This document shows positions 1 to 5,796 of a DNA stretch of 9,322 bases, in pieces; position 1 is the first letter of the stretch, and each line of letters begins with the position of its first letter. The notes below the pieces were generated by a model. The model saw only the letters and a program-made list of their open reading frames with translations, was not told the origin of the DNA and searched no databases. The position numbers were made by a program, and so were the translations under genes. The DNA is from Nitratifractor sp964650685 (GTDB taxonomy: Bacteria; Campylobacterota; Campylobacteria; Campylobacterales; Sulfurovaceae): the NCBI GenBank assembly GCA_964650685.1, contig CAZYUW010000045.1, positions 1-9,322 on the forward strand, written 5' to 3'.

Positions 1-32
1 GGGAGAGGGTGCGAAAGAGTTGCCATCTTTCA

Positions 33-101
33 GGAGCAGGGACTTTAGTCCCGCAAATGGTGTCCCATTTCATAGGGCTCCTGGACTAAAGTCCAAGCTC
101 C
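33..101. repeat. REPIN-like inverted repeat (two REP-type arms)
   Basis: Two 19-base arms face each other: GGAGCAGGGACTTTAGTCC at 33-51 and, inverted, GGAGCTTGGACTTTAGTCC at 101-83 (17 of 19 identical). Each arm is itself a short hairpin (GGACT-TT-AGTCC). Between them sits a third hairpin, AAATGG-TGTC-CCATTT at 55-70. Paired REP arms around a short spacer are the architecture of REPINs, which are mobilised in trans by RAYT (TnpA-REP) transposases. No RAYT gene is in the window. The repeat structure is seen directly; REPIN identity is inferred, because only one copy is available here. Confidence 0.6.
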
Positions 102-228
102 AAAAGTGGAGGAAAGAAAGTTCTTACGCAGTCTCAGGATATACGGAGATAGAAAGATTCTCGCATCGCACTCCAATCGGTCGCATATCACTCCCAAAAA
201 ATATATCAAAAAATGATACAATTACATC

Positions 229-1359
229 ATGAAAATGTATCACGAAGAGAAAAAGTGGATCTGGGAAGGCGAAGCCTTTCCGCACTTTGTATATGACAAG
301 GTAGCGACAGACAGCCTTCATTACAAGTTTGGGCAACTAAAAATGCCTGGGGAGATACTGGGCGCGGAGAGCTATGGTGCGTTGGTGCTCGATGTGTTGA
401 TGGATGAGGCGGTATCGACATCGGCCATCGAAGGTGAGATATTGCAGCGTTCCTCGGTGCGTTCATCCATCAACAAGCTTTTGAAACTGGGGATTGAAGA
501 CGACTATGGCTACACACGCCAAAGCGATGCGCTCATCGAAGTAATCCTCGACGCCAAGACCAATGTCGCGCCGTTGACCAAAGAGAGGCTCTTCGGCTGG
601 CACAGGGCATTGTTTGTCCACGGAAGTGGCCTGCAGGAGATTGCCACAGGGAAGTACCGAACCGAAACGGAGCCGATGCAGATCGTCTCCGGTGCCTGGC
701 ACAAAGAAAAAATCCACTATGTCGCGCCCCCTGCCGATAAGGTCGATGCGCTGATGGAGCGATTTTTGCACTGGCTCAATGCGCAAGATAACAACTCTGC
801 TATCTACAAAGCGGCTGTGGCTCATCTGTACTTTGTGCTCATCCATCCTTTTGAAGACGGCAACGGCAGAATCGCCAGAGCGATTACCGACTATGTCCTC
901 GCCAAAGCCAATCTCGCAAACGCCAACTTCTACTCTGTCTCTACGATGATTTACAAGAACAGAAAGGCTTACTACGGGATACTTGACGAGGTGTGCGTCC
1001 GTCTTGATCAGGATATCAGCAAATGGGTGGCCTGGTTTGTCGATCTGCTGGAGCGTTCCATTGATGATACCCTCGATAGAGTGGAAGCGATCAAAACCAA
1101 AACAAAGTTCTGGGATAGACACAAAGAGACCAAGCTAAACCAACGACAAAAAAAGGCCATCACAAAAATGCTCTCTGTTCTACCAGAAAAGTTTGAAGGC
1201 GGCATGCGTGTACACAAGTACATGAGCCTGACCAAAACCACCCGCATCACCGCCAGCAGAGACCTCAATGATCTCGTCGAAAAAGGGGTGATGCGACGAC
1301 TTGGAAGTGGACGCGGGGTGTATTACGAATTGAGATTCGAGCAAGACTCAAGAGATTGA
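229..1359 (+). CDS. Fic/DOC family protein with DUF4172 N-terminus
   Basis: A 376-residue Fic-domain protein, expected to transfer AMP (or another nucleotide part) to a hydroxyl side chain of a target protein. The catalytic motif HPFEDGNGR is complete at residues 206-214. The N-terminus (about 5-60, with W-x-W and PHFxYD features) matches DUF4172. It is followed by TSAIEG at 64-69, the (S/T)xxxE(G/N) inhibitory helix motif, so the enzyme is probably self-inhibited (class II Fic). The C-terminus (about 320-370) looks like a winged helix-turn-helix, suggesting DNA binding or autoregulation. Start: ATG at 229 with no good ribosome site; ATG at 235 is an alternative. Ile codons are mostly ATC/ATT, unlike the ATA-rich genes further on, and the gene lies between a REPIN-like repeat and a toxin remnant, so horizontal origin is plausible. 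Family is near certain; target unknown. Confidence 0.93.
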   Translation: MKMYHEEKKWIWEGEAFPHFVYDKVATDSLHYKFGQLKMPGEILGAESYGALVLDVLMDEAVSTSAIEGEILQRSSVRSSINKLLKLGIEDDYGYTRQSDALIEVILDAKTNVAPLTKERLFGWHRALFVHGSGLQEIATGKYRTETEPMQIVSGAWHKEKIHYVAPPADKVDALMERFLHWLNAQDNNSAIYKAAVAHLYFVLIHPFEDGNGRIARAITDYVLAKANLANANFYSVSTMIYKNRKAYYGILDEVCVRLDQDISKWVAWFVDLLERSIDDTLDRVEAIKTKTKFWDRHKETKLNQRQKKAITKMLSVLPEKFEGGMRVHKYMSLTKTTRITASRDLNDLVEKGVMRRLGSGRGVYYELRFEQDSRD

Positions 1360-1437
1360 AATCATAGGACTTGCCAGCACAAAGAGACTCCCGCCCACAA
1401 ATATTTTCGGAAGTGAGATGCCCTGAATTTTCAAGGA

Positions 1438-1566
1438 TCATTGGTAGTGATATCGGCATTGTGCGATGAGGATGCGTCCGTCGTGGGCTCGGTAAACCAG
1501 GCGGTGTTCGATGGTGATACGTCATAACCAGTATCCTGACCAGTTGTACGCGGCAAACGCTTCATG
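1438..1566 (-). pseudogene. Remnant of YoeB/Txe-type toxin (C-terminal part)
   Basis: Reading the minus strand from 1566 to the TGA at 1440-1438 gives NWSGYWL, a stop, then RITIEHRLVYRAHDG followed by RILIAQCRYHYQ. This is the C-terminus of YoeB/Txe-family ribosome-dependent mRNA interferases (family pattern SGYWSRRI..EHRLVYR....LIAQCRYHY), including the catalytic His and terminal Tyr region. An in-frame TGA (1524-1522) sits where the family has Ser-Arg, and no N-terminal half or start codon can be found upstream, so it is not functional. On the same strand just upstream, a short reading around 1665-1625 (VSIGEAEAQTFS) vaguely resembles the start of a Phd/YefM antitoxin; this is too short to claim. 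The rest of 1360-1676 shows no gene. Confidence 0.72.
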
Positions 1567-1676
1567 AACGAGTGAGATGGATTGTTTGGACTATGATAGC
1601 GAAAGAGTCTTAAGCCGAAACCTATACAGAAAAAGTCTGCGCTTCCGCCTCGCCGATAGAGACGGAAACGGCATGA

Positions 1677-2033
1677 TCAAAAGCTCAGCACCCTGTCGCA
1701 CTCCAGTACCCAGTCCCCCAGATCGTTCATCGTGGCTTTGATCTCCGGCGCGAAATAGGGCTCATCCCTGAAAAGCCCGCAACGAGCCTGACATGTACCG
1801 CACACTTTGAGAGCCACACCGCTTTCGTACATATCTTTGAGCATCGCTACCAGATCGTGATCGTAACTGTCCGGTTTTTTATTGCACTCTCTGGCCAGAT
1901 CCACCGAATCGTTCATCAGAAAGATACGGACATCCTCTCCACGCTCATGCAGATTTTTCGCCAGCCTCAGACCATTCCACGCGACATCGCTTCCATCATA
2001 GGGCTGGTGGTTAAATATGATAAGTGTTTTCAT
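1677..2033 (-). CDS. DsrE family protein (sulfur-relay type)
   Basis: A 118-residue protein with the DsrE/DsrF/TusD-like fold: a beta-strand start MKTLIIFNHQPYDGSD, an N-terminal helix (WNGLRLAKNL), and a Cys cluster at residues 78-85 (CGTCQARC). The equivalent Cys in DsrE/TusD family members carries persulfide in sulfur-transfer relays. Probably cytoplasmic, with no signal peptide. It is the last gene of a minus-strand unit, 23 bases after yedF, with its own good ribosome site (AAAGGA, 8 bases before ATG). Sharing a unit with YedF, which carries TusA- and DsrE-like domains, suggests handling of sulfane sulfur or selenium. The exact substrate cannot be read from the sequence. No clear terminator follows. 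Confidence 0.85.
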   Translation of the reverse strand: MKTLIIFNHQPYDGSDVAWNGLRLAKNLHERGEDVRIFLMNDSVDLARECNKKPDSYDHDLVAMLKDMYESGVALKVCGTCQARCGLFRDEPYFAPEIKATMNDLGDWVLECDRVLSF

Positions 2034-2056
2034 ATCGATTATCCTTTGTTTTTGTT

Positions 2057-2653
2057 TTATAGAGATGTTACTTCGGTATGTAGAAGCATATCCATCGTAT
2101 CGTACGCGTTGCCGATCTCGCCAACCTGTACTTTTTCCGTATCTATACCGTAATGGTTCAGGCAGAGGCCACAGCTGTAAATCTTCACGCCGCGACTCTC
2201 GAGCTCCCTGAGATATCCGATCACCTCTTCGTATCGATCAGTATCGGTTGTCAGGTAAACCCCTCTGTTGACGAGAACTATATTTTTCGGCAACCGGTCA
2301 AACTCCAGTGTGCTCTTTAGAAATCCTTTCATCAGAACGCTCCCCAGCTCCCCTTCGCCCACTTTGTCGTCTTTGATAAAGATGGTTCTGTTCAAAAACG
2401 CTTCGGCACCATCTTTGGTCGCCGCTATTTCGCAGGCATAACCCTTGACAATGGTTATCCGCGTTCTGCCGTCACCCAGTTCCTCCGTACGATACTCGTA
2501 GGCACCGTTGGAGGCGAAACGCTGCACATTGGCCACGGACGCGGCAGCGTCCACCAAAACTTCCAGAACGGAATCGTCCGGCATCTCTTCCAGTGCTTTT
2601 TTGGTACGAAGCACCGGCTCGGGACACGCCAGACCACAACAGTCTATTTTCAT
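2057..2653 (-). CDS. yedF: YedF family selenium-metabolism protein (TusA + DsrE-like)
   Basis: A 198-residue two-domain protein. Residues 1-70 form a TusA/SirA-like domain with the CPEP (CPxP) motif at 10-13, whose Cys carries persulfide or perselenide in relatives. Here it is preceded by an unusual extra Cys pair, C5-C6. Residues about 103-190 form a DsrE-like domain with GSVLMKGF near the start and SCGLCLNHYGI at 160-170, the layout of the sulfurtransferase-like selenium-metabolism family YedF. Members occur in organisms that use selenium, but the biochemical role is not established. Start: ATG at 2653, preceded by AAAGG about ten bases upstream. It lies between a TauE/SafE permease and a DsrE-like gene on the same strand. 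The mnmH gene about 6.5 kb away supports a selenium-using cell. Confidence 0.88.
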   Translation of the reverse strand: MKIDCCGLACPEPVLRTKKALEEMPDDSVLEVLVDAAASVANVQRFASNGAYEYRTEELGDGRTRITIVKGYACEIAATKDGAEAFLNRTIFIKDDKVGEGELGSVLMKGFLKSTLEFDRLPKNIVLVNRGVYLTTDTDRYEEVIGYLRELESRGVKIYSCGLCLNHYGIDTEKVQVGEIGNAYDTMDMLLHTEVTSL

Positions 2654-2656
2654 CTC

Positions 2657-2800
2657 ATAAAGCCTTTCCGGTCAAATTATTGTAGAGTACTGATTTTTCG
2701 ATCAGGGCAGAAAAAAAAGAGTACGCCTTCTGATATGTCTCTCCGGACCCCGGAGCTCTCAGCATCGGCATTATTATAAACGATAGAAACTGAAAATAGG
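2657..2800 (-). other. Intergenic leader before yedF with two hairpins and a T8 run
   Basis: The 147 bases between the TauE/SafE stop and the yedF start are long for this compact unit. In transcription order on the minus strand they hold a 6-bp hairpin with a 3-base loop (CTCCGG-GGT-CCGGAG, 2755-2741), a run of eight T (2718-2711), a second small hairpin (CTGAT-CGAAAA-ATCAG, 2705-2690) and a possible -10 box, TACAAT (2684-2679). The first hairpin is about 22 bases from the T run, so this is not a textbook terminator. It could be a partial terminator plus an internal promoter for yedF, or a structured leader. I do not recognise a known riboswitch. Confidence 0.35.
2679..2684 (-). promoter_or_regulatory. 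Candidate -10 box for yedF
   Basis: TACAAT on the minus strand, 26 bases before the yedF ATG, would place a transcription start near 2672. No convincing -35 box is present, which is common for Campylobacterota promoters. Weak evidence on its own. Confidence 0.3.
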
Positions 2801-3532
2801 CTACACCATATCCCATCCCATCTTTATGGCCAGTATGCACAGCATGACGGCAACAAGTCTCCTGATCTCTCTTTGCGACAATCTATAGTGCATCAGATAG
2901 TTTCCGGTATATCCTCCCACTACAGCGGCTATCGAGCATGTCGCCAACAGTGTCCAATCCATATCGACAAAACTGATATAGCTCAAAAACGAACCCATAG
3001 TGGAAAAAGGTATGACGAAACTGGCCGTTATGGAGACTTTTTTGGCCTCGAAACCCAGAACTATCAATAGAGGCAGCAGAATATTACCACCTCCGACACC
3101 AAGAACTCCTGCCAGCAAACCCACACCGGCACCGACAATCCACAATATTCCGCGTGAAGCCAGATCTATACGGGCACTCTTGTCGAAAAAACTCATCATG
3201 GCAGCACTGAAGAGCAAGAAGATAATAAAAGCCAGTTTGACGAAAGTCGCATTAGTGTATCTCGACAACTGTGCGCCAAGAGGCGCGAACAGCACAAATC
3301 CCAACAACAGCGGAACAACAAAAGATCTATCCAGTACACTTCTTTTGATATTCATAACCGTGGATGTGGAGGTGCTGCAAAATCCCACGAAAAGTCCGAC
3401 CGCTTTTGCCGTATTGAAATCGATCCCCATCATATGCAACACCGGTATCACCGCGATACCCGAACCGGTTCCGGCAATCGCGAATATGGTCGAAAGCGTC
3501 AAGGTGATCATAAAGAAGTAGAAATAATCCAT
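2801..3532 (-). CDS. TauE/SafE family membrane permease (probable sulfite/sulfonate-type transporter)
   Basis: A hydrophobic protein of about 243 residues with the two-fold internal repeat of the TauE/SafE family (COG0730). Each half carries a glycine-rich turn: AGTGSGIAVIPVLHMMGIDF near the start and LAGVLGVGGGNILLPLLIVL in the second half. About eight membrane helices are expected. Relatives move sulfite, sulfoacetate or other organosulfur anions across the inner membrane. I chose ATG 3532 (MDYFYFFMITL) because GAGAGGAAACA precedes it; an upstream ATG at 3604 would add 24 polar residues and lacks that support. It heads the unit with yedF and dsrE, so a sulfur- or selenium-oxyanion cargo is a reasonable inference. 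It is divergent from trmO. Confidence 0.88.
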   Translation of the reverse strand: MDYFYFFMITLTLSTIFAIAGTGSGIAVIPVLHMMGIDFNTAKAVGLFVGFCSTSTSTVMNIKRSVLDRSFVVPLLLGFVLFAPLGAQLSRYTNATFVKLAFIIFLLFSAAMMSFFDKSARIDLASRGILWIVGAGVGLLAGVLGVGGGNILLPLLIVLGFEAKKVSITASFVIPFSTMGSFLSYISFVDMDWTLLATCSIAAVVGGYTGNYLMHYRLSQREIRRLVAVMLCILAIKMGWDMV

Positions 3533-3607
3533 TGTTTCCTCTCTTGTGTCCGTCCCGATCTGAAAAAGGCTTTTTGTTCGCGAAAGCCGAAGAGTGTTTC
3601 CCAAATC

Positions 3608-3636
3608 TTGACAAAAAATAATACATAAGATAATAT
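3608..3636 (+). promoter_or_regulatory. Sigma70-type promoter for the trmO unit
   Basis: TTGACA at 3608-3613, a 17-base spacer, then TAATAT at 3631-3636: perfect -35, near-consensus -10 and ideal spacing. Transcription would start near 3643, about 48 bases before the trmO ATG. This is the best-looking promoter in the window and should drive trmO through the GDT1 gene. Confidence 0.65.
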
Positions 3637-3647
3637 AACATTATATT
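3632..3647. promoter_or_regulatory. AT-rich palindrome in the divergent promoter region (possible operator)
   Basis: AATATAA-CA-TTATATT is a perfect 7-bp inverted repeat with a 2-base centre. It overlaps the -10 box and predicted start of the rightward promoter. On the other strand it contains TATAAT (3645-3640), a possible -10 for the leftward TauE/SafE gene. It could be an operator acting on both directions, but AT-rich promoter DNA also yields such palindromes by chance. Confidence 0.35.
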
Positions 3648-3690
3648 GATAAGGATTTTCAATTAGCTACCATGAAAGAGAGACAAAAGG

Positions 3691-4240
3691 ATGGATAACG
3701 ACACAAGCGGAAGATATCGATCCATCAGCATGAAAGCTGTGGGCATAATACACTCCCCCTTCAAAGATCCGGTAAATATGCCGGTTCAGCCAAAGGGGGG
3801 GGCGGGATCTGTATGCCGAAATCGAGATATTTCCGGAGTATGCGGAAGGACTGGACGATCTATCCGAGTTCAGTCATATCTACCTGATATACCATTTTCA
3901 CAAAACGGGATCCCACAGGATCAAGGTGAAACCGTTTAACGAAAAAGAGGATGTCCACAGGGGGGTCTTTGCCACCAGAACTCCAGTGCACCCGAACTCC
4001 ATAGGGCTTTCGGTCGTGGAGCTTGCGGGAGTGTCGAACAATATTGTGACTATCCGGGGGGTGGATGTGCTGGATGGCACCCCTCTGCTGGACATCAAAC
4101 CCTATATAGAGAATTTCGACAAAATAGAGGGTGAGACCCGTTCGGGATGGATGCGCTCCAGCCTGCAGGAAGTGAGCGAAAAGAGGTCCGACGACCGTTT
4201 CGCGACAGACAATATAGATATGAAAAGGAGTACGATATGA
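3691..4240 (+). pseudogene. trmO: TrmO (TsaA) tRNA t6A37 N6-methyltransferase, frameshifted at a G8 tract
   Basis: TrmO methylates t6A37 in tRNAs using S-adenosylmethionine. The first frame (3691-3939) gives MKAVGIIHSPFKDPVNMPVQ PKGG, then junk. After 3802 the family match continues one frame over: DLYAEIEIFPEYAEGLDDL, FSHIYLIYHFH, then ATRTPVHPNSIGLSVVEL and VDVLDGTPLLDIKPY, all standard TrmO blocks. Removing one G from the G8 run at 3795-3802 rejoins everything into 182 residues. The start ATG at 3691 follows GAGAG and AAAGG; ATG 3730 is an alternative closer to the conserved start. The stop TGA (4238-4240) overlaps the next ATG as ATGA, so translation is normally coupled to the NifX-like gene. 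As written, translation ends early at 3939 (82 residues). It may be a phase-variable OFF state, a true mutation or a sequencing error. Confidence 0.88.
3795..3802 (+). repeat. G8 homopolymer at the trmO frameshift
   Basis: Eight consecutive G follow AAA in the early part of trmO; seven would keep the frame. Poly-G tracts of about this length change size by slipped-strand mispairing and switch genes on and off in Campylobacter and Helicobacter. It is also a typical site of sequencing miscounts. Confidence 0.85.
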
Positions 4241-4692
4241 AAATAGCTGTAGCGGTATATGATGAAAAGCTCGAAGTATTCACGAGAGTAGGCAGAGCAC
4301 CCTGGTTCGCGATTTTCGAAGATGACAGATTTCTGGAGCTCAGACCAAACCGCCACGCGGCCTCTCATGATCACGAAGGGGGTCATCACGGTGGCGGCCA
4401 CGGTCACGGGATGCACGACGGCCACGGCAGAGGCATGGGGCATGGCAGAGGAGAAGGACATGGGCATGGCTTTCATGCGATGGAGGAGTATTCACCCGAG
4501 GAGGTGGAACTGCACCGCAAAGATCTGGGCAATCTGAGTGATATAGATATCATGCTGGTGCGTGCCGTAGGGCCAAATATGAAAGAGGCTCTGGAGCTGA
4601 GCGGTATAGATGTCGTGAAGGTTCGCAAAAAGGATGGCGAAAAAGCCGATGTTCTGGTAAAAAACTACCTCGAAAACAGAACCGATGGCTGA
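4237..4692 (+). CDS. NifX/NifB-type Fe-Mo cofactor-binding family protein with His-rich insert
   Basis: A 151-residue protein of the dinitrogenase iron-molybdenum cofactor family (NifB/NifX, COG1433), an RNase H-like small fold that binds metal clusters in its studied members. The first strand MKIAVAVYDEKLEVFTRVGR and the later segment SDIDIMLVRAVGPNMKEALE plus GIDVVKVRKKDG are typical. Between them, residues 40-80 form a low-complexity Gly/His insert with 13 His (HDHEGGHH, HGHGMHDGHGRG), a likely Ni, Zn, Co or Cu binding segment. No nif genes are nearby, so nitrogenase maturation is not implied. Start: ATG 4237 after AAAAGGAG with 7-base spacing, overlapping the trmO stop as ATGA. A longer frame from 4147 lies inside trmO and is not preferred. 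Cytoplasmic; exact role unknown. Confidence 0.85.
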   Translation: MKIAVAVYDEKLEVFTRVGRAPWFAIFEDDRFLELRPNRHAASHDHEGGHHGGGHGHGMHDGHGRGMGHGRGEGHGHGFHAMEEYSPEEVELHRKDLGNLSDIDIMLVRAVGPNMKEALELSGIDVVKVRKKDGEKADVLVKNYLENRTDG

Positions 4693-5245
4693 TGGTGTAT
4701 CACCAACCCCATCCGTAGTTATCCGCATCATACTGTGGATATTGCTTCTGGCAGGGGGTACGGCGGCAGGCATCCGACTCGATATGGAACTTTTCAGAGA
4801 CCTGTTCTTCAGCCCGCTTTTTCACGCGACGACACTCATACCCGGCCTGATCATGATGAGATACGCTTTCAGAGCGGCAGGCAACGGCGGCAGAGAGCTG
4901 GCCCGAAGCGGCAGAGAGGGAGATATACCCAGACTGGAGACCAACCGTCTGGTCGTATCGGGGATTTATGCCAGAATGCGCCATCCGATGCTCTTTGGAT
5001 TGATGCTCGTACCCATGGCTCTCGCTCTGATGGTCGGATCCCCCTCCTATATACTATTCATCGCTCCGGCAGAGATGGCGTTTATAGCTCTGATGGTCCT
5101 GACTCTCGAAGAGGGGGAGTGCCGGGCGAAATTTGGAGAAGAGTACAAAAAATACGCCGAAAGAGTTCCGGCTGTGTGTTTCAGAGCCGAATGTCTCAAG
5201 ATGCTTTTTGGTAAAATCCCGTCAAACAAAAGTTCACTCTCATAA
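4685..5245 (+). CDS. PEMT/ICMT-family membrane methyltransferase
   Basis: A 186-residue membrane protein of the isoprenylcysteine carboxyl methyltransferase / phospholipid methyltransferase-like superfamily. Hydrophobic segments lie at about 11-30, 43-58, 102-117 and 122-141. The family signature GIYARMRHPM is at 93-102, and EEGECRAKFGEEYKKYAERVP at 142-162 matches the C-terminal SAM-site region (E...L...FG..Y..Y...V). Bacterial members have varied or unknown substrates (lipids, small thiols, protein ends), so no substrate is assigned. It starts at ATG 4685, overlapping the NifX-like gene by 8 bases, with no strong ribosome site of its own, which fits translational coupling. It ends 10 bases before the GDT1-family gene. 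Confidence 0.83.
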   Translation: MADGVSPTPSVVIRIILWILLLAGGTAAGIRLDMELFRDLFFSPLFHATTLIPGLIMMRYAFRAAGNGGRELARSGREGDIPRLETNRLVVSGIYARMRHPMLFGLMLVPMALALMVGSPSYILFIAPAEMAFIALMVLTLEEGECRAKFGEEYKKYAERVPAVCFRAECLKMLFGKIPSNKSSLS

Positions 5246-5255
5246 AGGTGTCACG

Positions 5256-5537
5256 ATGGAGCTCAAACTTTTCCTGACCATTTTCATATCGGTTTTCATA
5301 GCCGAAATGGGAGACAAAACCCAGCTGGCGACATTCGGCTTCGCCGCCGGCGCGGAGCACTCCAAATGGCTCGTTTTCGCCGCATCGGCGCTGGCTCTGA
5401 CAACCAGCAGCGCGATAGCCGTAATTTTCGGAGAGGCCATCTCCAACCTCATCGGCCCCAAGACACTCTCCATCCTCTCGGGATCGCTTTTCGTCGCCAT
5501 AGGGGTATGGACACTCTGGGGAGCGCGATCGATATAG
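5256..5537 (+). CDS. TMEM165/GDT1 (UPF0016) family transporter, single-repeat form
   Basis: A 93-residue membrane protein with the family signature EMGDKTQ at residues 17-23 inside the first helix, and two further helices at about 38-59 and 67-88. GDT1/MneA proteins exchange Mn2+ or Ca2+ (usually for H+) and normally carry two such three-helix repeats, each with ExGDK. Here only one repeat is present and the frame closes cleanly, so a homo-oligomer would be needed to build the pore. Start: ATG 5256 after AAAGGTG; the longer frame back to 5133 lies inside the methyltransferase gene. It is the last gene of the unit. Function as a Mn/Ca exporter is inferred from the family. Confidence 0.85.
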   Translation: MELKLFLTIFISVFIAEMGDKTQLATFGFAAGAEHSKWLVFAASALALTTSSAIAVIFGEAISNLIGPKTLSILSGSLFVAIGVWTLWGARSI

Positions 5538-5574
5538 ACGACGGGCAAACGGTACCGGAGGGTATGGAGCTTAT

Positions 5575-5796
5575 TTAGAGTTCCACTACGCCGCGCGACA
5601 GCCTCTCTATCTGCTCTCTGTCGTGTGTTACGAGGATGATCGTCCTCTCTTTGGCCAGCCCTTTAATCACCTCTTCCAGTTTCGCCGTGGCGTCAACATC
5701 GAGAGAAGAGCTCGGCTCGTCGAAAAGCAGAACAGGCGGCTTCGACGCGTAAAGCGCGATCGTCAAAAAAACCGCTGCAAACACTCTGCTTATCAT
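5575..5796 (-). pseudogene. ABC transporter ATP-binding protein remnant fused to a signal-like start
   Basis: A 73-residue frame. From about residue 17 it is the C-terminal part of an ABC ATPase: ALYASKPPVLLFDEPSSSLD (Walker B and D-loop), then IILVTHD with the H-loop His and SRGVVEL at the end. Walker A, the Q-loop and the LSGGQ signature are absent and not found upstream, so it cannot hydrolyse ATP alone. Residues 1-17 (MISRVFAAVFLTIALYA) look instead like a Sec signal peptide, and a very good ribosome site (GGAGG, 7 bases before ATG) precedes them. The likeliest history is an in-frame deletion joining the start of a solute-binding-protein gene to the end of its ATPase gene, as in binding protein-permease-ATPase operons. 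It is convergent with the GDT1 gene; no terminator is obvious in the 37-base gap. Confidence 0.75.

Noticed and set aside
463..1122. 219-codon minus-strand frame
   Set aside because: Antisense to the Fic gene, whose HPFEDGNGR and other motifs fix the real strand; no recognisable domain.
1650..1672. TTCCG...CGGAA hairpin after dsrE as terminator
   Set aside because: Only a 5-bp stem with a 15-base loop and no T run.
1577..1741. 54-codon plus-strand frame with an EF-hand-like DRDGNG
   Set aside because: Too short for an EF-hand pair, no ribosome site, and it runs into the 3' end of the dsrE gene on the other strand.
3000..3521. 173-codon plus-strand frame
   Set aside because: Antisense to the TauE/SafE gene; it mirrors the hydrophobic coding pattern.
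3672..3698. Eight-codon frame just before trmO, as a leader peptide
   Set aside because: It overlaps the trmO start and has no regulatory codons or attenuator hairpin.
3691..4240. Programmed ribosomal frameshifting in trmO
   Set aside because: One extra G needs a +1 shift on G-rich codons, with no slow codon or structure visible to support it; slippage of tract length is simpler, though polymerase slippage during transcription cannot be excluded.
4336..4480. Low-complexity repeat in the NifX-like gene as a tandem-repeat or CRISPR-like array
   Set aside because: It is simply Gly/His codon redundancy inside a coding frame; no regular repeat-spacer period. No CRISPR array is present anywhere in the window.
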